Shown in pieces: positions 26,273-32,857 of a stretch of 64,000 nt of DNA. The notes below the pieces were generated by a model. It was not told where the DNA came from. It worked only from the letters and a program-made list of their open reading frames with translations, and searched no databases. The DNA is from Acidovorax_G lacteus (GTDB taxonomy: Bacteria; Pseudomonadota; Gammaproteobacteria; Burkholderiales; Burkholderiaceae_C): positions 106,965-170,964 of the forward strand of contig NZ_BAABEX010000001.1 of NCBI RefSeq assembly GCF_039540375.1, in the 5' to 3' direction. How positions within the stretch are numbered: the first letter of the stretch is position 1; every line of letters begins with the position of its first letter. The position numbers were made by a program, and so were the translations under genes.

Positions 26273-27043
26273 ATGAAAGCCGTACTGCTGGCCGGCGGCC
26301 TGGGCACCCGCATCTCCGAGGAGTCACACCTCAAGCCCAAACCGATGATCGAGGTCGGGGGGCGACCGATCTTGTGGCACATCATGAAGATGTACGCCGC
26401 CCACGGCGTGAGCGAGTTCATCATTTGCCTGGGCTACCGCGGCTACGTGATCAAGGAATATTTCGCCAATTACTTCCTGCACATGTCGGACGTGACCTTC
26501 GACATGGCGGCCAACCGCATGGAGGTGCACCACCGCCATGCCGAGCCCTGGCGCGTGACGCTGGTGGACACGGGCGAAAGCACCATGACCGGTGGCCGTC
26601 TGCGCCGCGTGCGCGAATATTTGACGCCCGGCGAGCCCTTTGCCTTCACTTACGGCGATGGCGTGGCCGACATCGACCTGAGCGCCGAATTTGCCTTCCA
26701 CCGCGCCCACGGCCGGCTGGCTACCGTGGCGGCGGTGCAACCTCCTGGCCGCTACGGCGCGTTGGTGCGCGAGGGCGATGCCGTGGGCGGCTTCGAGGAA
26801 AAGCCGCGCGGCGATGGCGGCTGGATCAATGGTGGTTTTTTCGTGTTGCAGCCTGAGGTCATCGACCGTATCAACGGCGACGCCACCAGCTGGGAGATCG
26901 AGCCCATGCAGGGCCTGGCCCGCGACGGGCAGCTGCGCGCCTTTGAACACGCAGGCTTCTGGCAGCCCATGGACACGCTGCGCGAGAAAAACCTGCTCGA
27001 AGAGCTGTGGCAGTCGGGCCGCGCGCCCTGGAAGGTGTGGTGA
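26273..27043 (+). CDS. rfbF: Glucose-1-phosphate cytidylyltransferase
   Basis: The protein has 256 residues. The nucleotidyltransferase signature MKAVLLAGGLGTRISEE opens the protein, and KPKPMIEVGGRPILWHIMK and YGDGVADIDL follow, which are typical of RfbF/DdhA. It makes CDP-glucose from CTP and glucose 1-phosphate. The start at 26273 matches the family N terminus; in-frame starts upstream (26261 and earlier) would add unrelated residues. It is the first of eight closely packed genes, with rfbG beginning 2 bp after its stop. The pathway name is established; the end product here is inferred. Confidence 0.95.
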   Translation: MKAVLLAGGLGTRISEESHLKPKPMIEVGGRPILWHIMKMYAAHGVSEFIICLGYRGYVIKEYFANYFLHMSDVTFDMAANRMEVHHRHAEPWRVTLVDTGESTMTGGRLRRVREYLTPGEPFAFTYGDGVADIDLSAEFAFHRAHGRLATVAAVQPPGRYGALVREGDAVGGFEEKPRGDGGWINGGFFVLQPEVIDRINGDATSWEIEPMQGLARDGQLRAFEHAGFWQPMDTLREKNLLEELWQSGRAPWKVW

Positions 27044-27045
27044 GC

Positions 27046-28131
27046 ATGTCGGTGGACGCCGCCTTCTGGCGTGGCCGGCGCGTGCTGCTGACCGGGCACA
27101 CCGGCTTCAAGGGCGCATGGCTGGCCCTGTGGCTGCAGCGCCTGGGGGCCGAGGTGACCGGGCTTGCGCTCGATCCGCCCACCGAACCCGCGCTCTACAC
27201 CCTGGCCCGGGTGGCCGACGGCTTGGCCGCCGATCTGCGGGTGGACCTGCGCCACGCCGATGCCGTGCGCGATGCCGTGCACCGCGCCAAGCCCGAGGTA
27301 GTCCTGCACCTCGCTGCCCAGGCGCTGGTGCGCCCAAGCTACGAGGCTCCGGTGGACACGTTTGCCACCAACGTGATGGGCACGGTGCACCTGCTGGATG
27401 CGCTGCGCACCGCGCCCGGCGTGCGTGCGGTGCTGGTGGTCACCACCGACAAGGTGTACCGCAACCGCGAATGGGCTTACCCCTACCGCGAAGACGACGC
27501 CCTGGGCGGGCATGATCCGTACAGCGCGAGCAAGGCCGCCACCGAAATCGTGGCCGCCAGCTACCGCGACGCGTTCCTGGCCCCGCGCGGCGTGGCGCTG
27601 GCCACGGCGCGGGCGGGCAACGTGATCGGCGGGGGCGACTGGGCGCGCGACCGCCTGCTGCCCGACGCCGTGCGCGCTTGGCAGGCGGGCGCGGCGCTGC
27701 AAATCCGCCAGCCCGGCTCCACCCGGCCCTGGCAGCATGTGCTGGAGCCGCTGCAGGCCTACCTGGTGCTGGCCCAGGCGCTGCACGAACGCCCGGACCG
27801 CGTGGCAGCCGCCTACAACTTCGGCCCGCAGTCCCACGAGGCGGCCACGGTGCGGCATGTGGTTGAAATGGCAGCTCGTGCTTATCCAGGATCAGAAGTT
27901 TGCTATCAAAATAATAGTGATGGACCGCACGAAGCCCGCTTTTTGGCCCTGGAGACCGCACAGGCGCGTTCGGCCCTGGGCCTCCTGCCCCGCTGGCCTG
28001 TGGCCACTGCCGTGCAGCGCACCATGGCCTGGTACCGCGGCTGGGCCGCAGGGGCTGACCCGCGCGCCCTGTGTGTAGCCGACCTGGACGCCTTCGAAGC
28101 CGCGTGCCCGGAGGACGTATGCAGCGCCTGA
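27046..28131 (+). CDS. rfbG: CDP-glucose 4,6-dehydratase
   Basis: The protein has 361 residues and is a short-chain dehydrogenase/reductase with the RfbG-type N terminus LLTGHTGFKGAWLALWLQ, TTDKVYRNREW and the catalytic YSASK. It converts CDP-glucose to CDP-4-keto-6-deoxyglucose. A copy of the dispersed hairpin repeat lies in frame at 27871-27919 and encodes about residues 276-292 (including EVCYQNNSDG) without lengthening the protein as far as I can align it from memory; its codons (AAT AAT AGT) stand out in this GC-rich gene. It is coupled to rfbF and overlaps the next gene by 13 bp. Confidence 0.94.
   Translation: MSVDAAFWRGRRVLLTGHTGFKGAWLALWLQRLGAEVTGLALDPPTEPALYTLARVADGLAADLRVDLRHADAVRDAVHRAKPEVVLHLAAQALVRPSYEAPVDTFATNVMGTVHLLDALRTAPGVRAVLVVTTDKVYRNREWAYPYREDDALGGHDPYSASKAATEIVAASYRDAFLAPRGVALATARAGNVIGGGDWARDRLLPDAVRAWQAGAALQIRQPGSTRPWQHVLEPLQAYLVLAQALHERPDRVAAAYNFGPQSHEAATVRHVVEMAARAYPGSEVCYQNNSDGPHEARFLALETAQARSALGLLPRWPVATAVQRTMAWYRGWAAGADPRALCVADLDAFEAACPEDVCSA
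27871..27919 (+). repeat. Dispersed hairpin repeat, copy B, inside rfbG coding sequence
   Basis: It opens GCAGCTCGTGCTTATCC and ends TGCTATCAAAATAATAG, the order and orientation seen in the other four copies. The second AAGCA arm is degraded. It is read through in frame as part of the dehydratase. Confidence 0.65.
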
Positions 28132-28688
28132 GCGCCGACCCCACCCCGCTGCCGGGCGTGCTGCGTGTGCAGCGCCACCCGGTGGGCGATGCGCGCGGCG
28201 CGCTGGCCCGGCTGTTCTGCCGTGACACCTTGGCCGCCGCTGGCTGGCACTGGCCGGTGGCGCAGGTCAACCACACCGTCACGCGTGCGCGCGGCACCGT
28301 GCGCGGCCTGCACTTCCAGCGCAGTCCCGCAGCCGAGGCCAAGCTCGTGCACTGCCTGCAAGGGGCCGTGTGGGACGTGGTGGTGGACCTGCGGCCGGGC
28401 TCCCCGACCCACTTGCAATGGCATGCGGAGCTGCTGAGCGCCGACAACGGCTGCGCCTTGCTCATCCCGCCGGGCTGCGCCCACGGCTTTCAGACCCAGG
28501 AGGACGATGTGCACATGCTCTATGTGCATTCGGCTGCGCATGCGCCCGCCCACGAGGGCGGGCTGCACCCGCTGGATGCGCGCCTGGCCATCGCCTGGCC
28601 GCTGCCCGTGCAGCACCTGTCGCCGCGCGACCAGACGCACCCACCGCTGCCAGCCACCGGCCCGGCCCTTCTCGGAGACTTTTCGTGA
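28119..28688 (+). CDS. dTDP-4-dehydrorhamnose 3,5-epimerase-like cupin (RmlC family)
   Basis: The protein has 189 residues and is a cupin of the RmlC family: RGTVRGLHFQ with the catalytic-base histidine, KLVHCLQGAVWDVVVDLR, and PPGCAHGFQTQEDDVHMLY. Members epimerise C3 and/or C5 of NDP-4-keto-6-deoxysugars. Next to rfbG its likely substrate is CDP-4-keto-6-deoxyglucose, and the epimerisation would prepare C3 for methylation by the next gene (inference). The ATG at 28119 overlaps the rfbG end and has GGAGG upstream. Confidence 0.85.
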   Translation: MQRLSADPTPLPGVLRVQRHPVGDARGALARLFCRDTLAAAGWHWPVAQVNHTVTRARGTVRGLHFQRSPAAEAKLVHCLQGAVWDVVVDLRPGSPTHLQWHAELLSADNGCALLIPPGCAHGFQTQEDDVHMLYVHSAAHAPAHEGGLHPLDARLAIAWPLPVQHLSPRDQTHPPLPATGPALLGDFS

Positions 28689-29917
28689 TGCACTGCCGCC
28701 ATTGCGGGGCTGCCCTGCACCTGCCGCTGGCCGACCTGGGCACTGCGCCGCCGTCCAACGCCTACCTGGGCACCGCCGCCCTGCAGGCGCCCGAGCGCTG
28801 GTATCCGCTGCGCGTGCTGGTGTGCACCCACTGCTGGCTGGCCCAGACCGAAGACTTTGCCCAGGCGCACGAGCTGTTCGATGCCGAGTACGCCTACTTC
28901 AGTTCGTACTCGAGCAGCTGGCTGCGCCACGCCGAGCGCTATGTGGACGACATGGCCCGGCGCTTCGGCCTTGGACCGCACAGCCAGGTGGTGGAAGTGG
29001 CCGCCAACGACGGCTACCTGCTGCAGTACGTGGCGGCGCGCGGCATTCCCTGCCTGGGCGTGGAGCCCACGGCCAGCACGGCCGCCGCGGCGCGTGCGCG
29101 GGGCCTTGCCGTGGTGGAGGCATTTTTCGGCACCGCGCTGGCGAGGCAGTTGCACGCGGACGGACATGCCGCCGACCTGATGGCCGCCAACAACGTGCTG
29201 GCCCATGTGCCCGATATCAACGATTTCGTGGCGGGTTTTGCGCTGCTGCTCAAGCCCGATGGTGTGGCCACGTTCGAGTTTCCACACTTGCTGCAACTGG
29301 TGCAGCAGTGCCAGTTCGACACGCTGTATCACGAGCATTTCTCGTACCTGTCGCTGCTGGCGGTGCAGCGCATTCTGGCTGCGCAGGGGCTCACCGTGTT
29401 CGATGTGGAAGAACTTGCCACCCATGGGGGCAGCCTGCGCGTGTACGCCTGCCGCAGCGATGCGGCCGCGCACGCGGTACAGCCTGCCGTGGCCGCACTG
29501 CTGGCGCGTGAGCGGGCGGCGGGCATGGAAAGTGACGCGTTCTACCAGCGCCTGCAGCCCGAATGCCTGCGCATCAAGCGCGAGTTGCTGCGCTTTTTGC
29601 TGCAGGCCCAGGAACAGGGCCTGCGCGTGGCCGCTTACGGCGCTGCGGCCAAGGGCAATACGCTGCTCAACTTTGCCGGGGTGCGCGCCGACCTGCTGCC
29701 GTATGTGGTGGACCGCAACCCGGCCAAGCAGGGCAAGCACCTGCCGGGCAGCAGGATTCCGGTCGTCGACGAGTCCCACCTGCGGGCGCACCGCCCCGAT
29801 GTGGTCTTGATCCTGCCGTGGAACCTGCGCGACGAGGTCACTGCGCAGCTCGACTACGTGCGGGCATGGGGAGGGCGGTTTGCCACGGCCGTGCCCCGGC
29901 TGGAGGTGTGGGCATGA
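28688..29917 (+). CDS. NDP-sugar C-methyltransferase (zinc-binding type)
   Basis: The protein has 409 residues. The N terminus has two Cys pairs (MHCRHCG and VCTHC) of the zinc-binding domain and the motif PPSNAYL. The SAM site is VVEVAANDGYLLQY, followed by YHEHFSYLSLLAVQ and the C-terminal YGAAAKGNTLLNF. This is the architecture of sugar 3-C-methyltransferases of the TylC3/NovU type, which act on 4-keto-6-deoxysugar nucleotides. The start overlaps the previous stop by one base (TGATG), and its end overlaps the next start (ATGA). Confidence 0.87.
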   Translation: MHCRHCGAALHLPLADLGTAPPSNAYLGTAALQAPERWYPLRVLVCTHCWLAQTEDFAQAHELFDAEYAYFSSYSSSWLRHAERYVDDMARRFGLGPHSQVVEVAANDGYLLQYVAARGIPCLGVEPTASTAAAARARGLAVVEAFFGTALARQLHADGHAADLMAANNVLAHVPDINDFVAGFALLLKPDGVATFEFPHLLQLVQQCQFDTLYHEHFSYLSLLAVQRILAAQGLTVFDVEELATHGGSLRVYACRSDAAAHAVQPAVAALLARERAAGMESDAFYQRLQPECLRIKRELLRFLLQAQEQGLRVAAYGAAAKGNTLLNFAGVRADLLPYVVDRNPAKQGKHLPGSRIPVVDESHLRAHRPDVVLILPWNLRDEVTAQLDYVRAWGGRFATAVPRLEVWA

Positions 29918-30402
29918 TCGAGATCCACCCCAGCGCCCGCGTGTCGGCCATGGCCGACATCGAGGATTCGGTGCGCGGCACGCGCATTGCGGTGGGGGCG
30001 CATTCGGTCATCGACAGCTTTGTGAAGGTCAAGCCCGCCGGCGGCCATGGCGACCTGGTGGTGGGCGAGCACGTGGTCATCAACGCGGGTTGCGTGCTCT
30101 ACACCGGTAACGGCATCCGCATCGGCAACCATGTAGCCATTGCCGCCAACTGCACCTTTGCCCCGGTGAACCACGCCTACGCCGAGCGCGGTCGCCTGAT
30201 CCGCGAGCAGGGATTTCTGCCCAGCAAGGGCGGCATCGTCATCGAGGACGACGTGTGGATCGGTGCCAACTGCGTGCTGCTCGATGGTGCCGTGCTGCGC
30301 CAGGGCTGCGTGGTGGGCGCGGGCTCCATCGTGCGTGGTGAACTGCACCCCTACACGGTGTATGCCGGGCAGCCGCTCAAGGCAGTCGGAGAGCGGCGCT
30401 GA
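29914..30402 (+). CDS. Hexapeptide-repeat acyltransferase
   Basis: The protein has 162 residues and a left-handed beta-helix. Repeats such as VVGEHVVINAG, IRIGNHVAIAAN and IVIEDDVWIGANCVLLDGAVL are visible, and the catalytic-type histidine lies in FAPVNHAYA. It resembles sugar O- or N-acetyltransferases. No aminotransferase is encoded nearby, so O-acylation is more likely than N-acylation (inference). It overlaps both neighbours, which implies coupling within the sugar operon. Confidence 0.82.
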   Translation: MIEIHPSARVSAMADIEDSVRGTRIAVGAHSVIDSFVKVKPAGGHGDLVVGEHVVINAGCVLYTGNGIRIGNHVAIAANCTFAPVNHAYAERGRLIREQGFLPSKGGIVIEDDVWIGANCVLLDGAVLRQGCVVGAGSIVRGELHPYTVYAGQPLKAVGERR

Positions 30403-31220
30403 TGGCCGAGCGGTTTACCGTGATCGGCGCTACGGGCTACATCGGCAGCCGTCTGGTGCGCCATTTGCAGGCGCTGGGCCACACGGTATGGGCCCCCTCG
30501 CGCGGTGACGCGGCACTGCTGGAGCAGCCGCTGGCCCATGTGCTGTATTGCGCTGGTCTGACGGGCGACTTTCGCACGCGCCCCTTCGATACGGTGGAGG
30601 CCCATGTCGGGCTTCTGGCCCGGGTGTTGCAGTGTGCGCAGTTCGACTCGCTGCTGTACCTGTCGTCCACCCGCGTCTACATGGGCGCTGCCAGCACCCA
30701 CGAAGACGCAGCGCTGTCGGTGGTACCGGGGGACCCGTCGTATCTGTACAACCTCTCCAAGCTCACGGGTGAGTCGCTGTGCCATGCCAGTGGACGCCCG
30801 GGCGTGCGTGTGGCGCGCCTGTCGAATGTGGTGGGGCCGGGCATGGACGTGGACTCGGGCAACCTGGTGGCAGATTTGATCCAGCAGGCGCGTTCGACGG
30901 GTCGTGTGGAATTGCGGTCTGACCCCGCATCAGCCAAGGACTACATCCACCTTGAAGACGTCGTGAACGGACTCGTCCGGATTGCCCTGCAGGGACGCCA
31001 CGCGGTCTACAACCTGGCGAGCGGTGTCCAAACGTCGCATGCGGACTGGCTCGGCTGGCTCGGCCGGCAAACCGGGTGCACGGTGCACGTGGCGCCGGAC
31101 GCACCGCTCCAGAGCTTTCCCCCGATCAACGTTTCCAGGCTTCTGCACGAATGGCCTGGAGCCATCCAGCATTCCCTCTGGGATCCGCTGCTGGTCAGTG
31201 CCTTTCAACCTCAGGAGTAG
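30402..31220 (+). CDS. NAD-dependent epimerase/dehydratase-family reductase
   Basis: The protein has 272 residues. It has the extended SDR nucleotide motif VIGATGYIGSRLVRHL, LYLSSTRVY and catalytic YNLSK. In an operon with a 4,6-dehydratase, epimerase and C-methyltransferase it is the best candidate for the 4-ketoreductase that finishes the deoxysugar (inference). The start overlaps the preceding stop by one base (TGATG). Confidence 0.8.
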   Translation: MAERFTVIGATGYIGSRLVRHLQALGHTVWAPSRGDAALLEQPLAHVLYCAGLTGDFRTRPFDTVEAHVGLLARVLQCAQFDSLLYLSSTRVYMGAASTHEDAALSVVPGDPSYLYNLSKLTGESLCHASGRPGVRVARLSNVVGPGMDVDSGNLVADLIQQARSTGRVELRSDPASAKDYIHLEDVVNGLVRIALQGRHAVYNLASGVQTSHADWLGWLGRQTGCTVHVAPDAPLQSFPPINVSRLLHEWPGAIQHSLWDPLLVSAFQPQE

Positions 31221-31225
31221 CAAAC

Positions 31226-31972
31226 TTGGCCAACCATCTCACCACCGCGTTCTTTGGCCTCAACGATTCCAATGGTTTCGTTGAAGGTATCCAGAAGGCC
31301 GTCAATTGCATCGGTTTGCAGCAGGGAATCTACACGGGTGACAACCTGTTTACCTACAACCGCAATCTCGGATTCCTGGAGGACGAGGCCTTCATGGCGG
31401 CATTCCGAGAGCACGCACAGACCCCGATCGAGCAAGCCGTCATCTGGCGCATGTCCACCATCCTCTGGGGGGTTCGCAACGGGTTGCGTCTGGAAGGAGA
31501 CTTCGTCGAGTGCGCTTGCTACAAAGGCACGACGGTGCGAGTCGTGTGCGACGCTGTGGACTTCGGGGCACACAGCGACCGCCATTACTACCTGTATGAC
31601 CTGTTCGATCACGATCCCAGCCAACCCCACCATGCCATGCCGGAGCACAGCAAAGAGCTTTATGGTCAGGTGAAAGCGCGTTTCAGCGGATTTCCGAACG
31701 TGACGGTCACCCAGGGGCGCGTGCCTGACGTGCTTGAGCAGGTGGCCCCGCAAAAAATCGCTTTCATGCATCTGGACATGAACAACGCAGAGGCTGAAAT
31801 CGGCGCGTTGGAGGTGTTGTTTGATCGCATGGTCCCTGGCGCGATTCTGGTGCTGGACGACTACGGCTGGCTCGGATATCGCGCACAGAAGCTGGCCGAG
31901 GATCCCTGGTTTGCCAAGCGCGGTTACCACGTACTAGAGATGCCCACAGGTCAAGGGCTGGTGATCAAGTAA
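31226..31972 (+). CDS. TylF/MycF-family O-methyltransferase
   Basis: The protein has 248 residues. GDFVECACYKGTTVRVVC is the SAM-site region, and HLDMNNAEAEIGALEVL with VLDDYGW supplies the metal ligands of macrocin-type sugar O-methyltransferases. I place the start at TTG 31226, with AGGAG 8 bp upstream; no ATG in this frame has a ribosome site. Base composition is lower in GC than its neighbours (62 of the first 120 bases are G or C, against 45 of the first 60 in rfbG), suggesting separate acquisition. Confidence 0.82.
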   Translation: MANHLTTAFFGLNDSNGFVEGIQKAVNCIGLQQGIYTGDNLFTYNRNLGFLEDEAFMAAFREHAQTPIEQAVIWRMSTILWGVRNGLRLEGDFVECACYKGTTVRVVCDAVDFGAHSDRHYYLYDLFDHDPSQPHHAMPEHSKELYGQVKARFSGFPNVTVTQGRVPDVLEQVAPQKIAFMHLDMNNAEAEIGALEVLFDRMVPGAILVLDDYGWLGYRAQKLAEDPWFAKRGYHVLEMPTGQGLVIK

Positions 31973-31982
31973 CGGAGGCCTT

Positions 31983-32765
31983 ATGTCCCAAACGCAAGAG
32001 CAATTCGCGCACGAGCGGCGACTGCGCATCTCGGAGTACGCGCAGGACGAGGCTTTCCAGGCGCTGTCGCGTGCCTGGCTGCAGCAGTCCATGCAACGCA
32101 AGTACGTCTACAACTTCGACTGGATGGGGCGGCCGATCATCCAGTACCCGCAGGACATGGTGGCCATGCAGGAACTGGTGTGGCGTGTACGGCCGGATCT
32201 GATCATCGAAACCGGCATCGCGCATGGCGGCTCGCTGGTGCTGAGCGCTTCGTTGCTGGCGCTCCTGGACATGGCCGATGCCATCGAGGCGGGCGTTACG
32301 CTGGATCCGCGTATGTCGCGCCGCAAGGTGCTTGGCGTGGACATTGACATCCGGGCACACAACCGCGCCGCCATCGAGGCGCATCCCATGGCCAGCCGCA
32401 TTGCCATGATCCAGGGCTCTGCCGTAGCCCCTGAGGTGGTGCAGCAGGTGCAGGACTTTGCGCAGGGCTACCAACGCGTGCTGGTGTGCCTGGATTCCAT
32501 GCACACGCACGACCATGTGCTTGGCGAACTCAATGCCTACGCGCCCCTTGTCACCCCAGGTAGCTACTGCGTGGTGTTCGATACCTTCGTCGAGGATATG
32601 CCGCCGAATTTCTTTGCCGACCGGCCCTGGGACGTGGGCAACAACCCCAAGACGGCGGTGCGCCAGTGGTTGGCAGCGCACCCGGAGTTTGAGGTGGACA
32701 CCGAGATGGAGCATCGGCTCCAGGTGACGGTCGCCCCCAGCGGGTTTTTGCGGCGCAAGGCCTGA
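31983..32765 (+). CDS. CmcI-family (cephalosporin hydroxylase-like) methyltransferase
   Basis: The protein has 260 residues. LIIETGIAHGGSLVLSASLL is the SAM-binding loop, and VLVCLDSMHTHDHVLGEL and YCVVFDTFVEDMP are CmcI-family blocks. Despite the hydroxylase name, relatives in polysaccharide clusters act as sugar O-methyltransferases; that role is inferred here. It is the last gene of the island, 10 bp after the TylF-like gene, and converges with the GT41 gene. Confidence 0.8.
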   Translation: MSQTQEQFAHERRLRISEYAQDEAFQALSRAWLQQSMQRKYVYNFDWMGRPIIQYPQDMVAMQELVWRVRPDLIIETGIAHGGSLVLSASLLALLDMADAIEAGVTLDPRMSRRKVLGVDIDIRAHNRAAIEAHPMASRIAMIQGSAVAPEVVQQVQDFAQGYQRVLVCLDSMHTHDHVLGELNAYAPLVTPGSYCVVFDTFVEDMPPNFFADRPWDVGNNPKTAVRQWLAAHPEFEVDTEMEHRLQVTVAPSGFLRRKA

Positions 32766-32797
32766 AGCACACCGAGCTACCGCAAGCTGTCACGTGA

Positions 32798-32818
32798 CGC
32801 ACACCCGGCGGGTGTGCG
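32798..32818. terminator. Hairpin between convergent genes
   Basis: A perfect 9-bp inverted repeat CGCACACCC / GGGTGTGCG has a 3-base loop and no T run on either strand. It lies between the stops of the sugar island (plus) and the GT41 gene (minus), so it may act in termination or RNA 3'-end protection. Confidence 0.5.
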
Positions 32819-32857
32819 GAGCAGTGCAGGGTGGGTGCGAGGAAACTGGCCCGCTGC

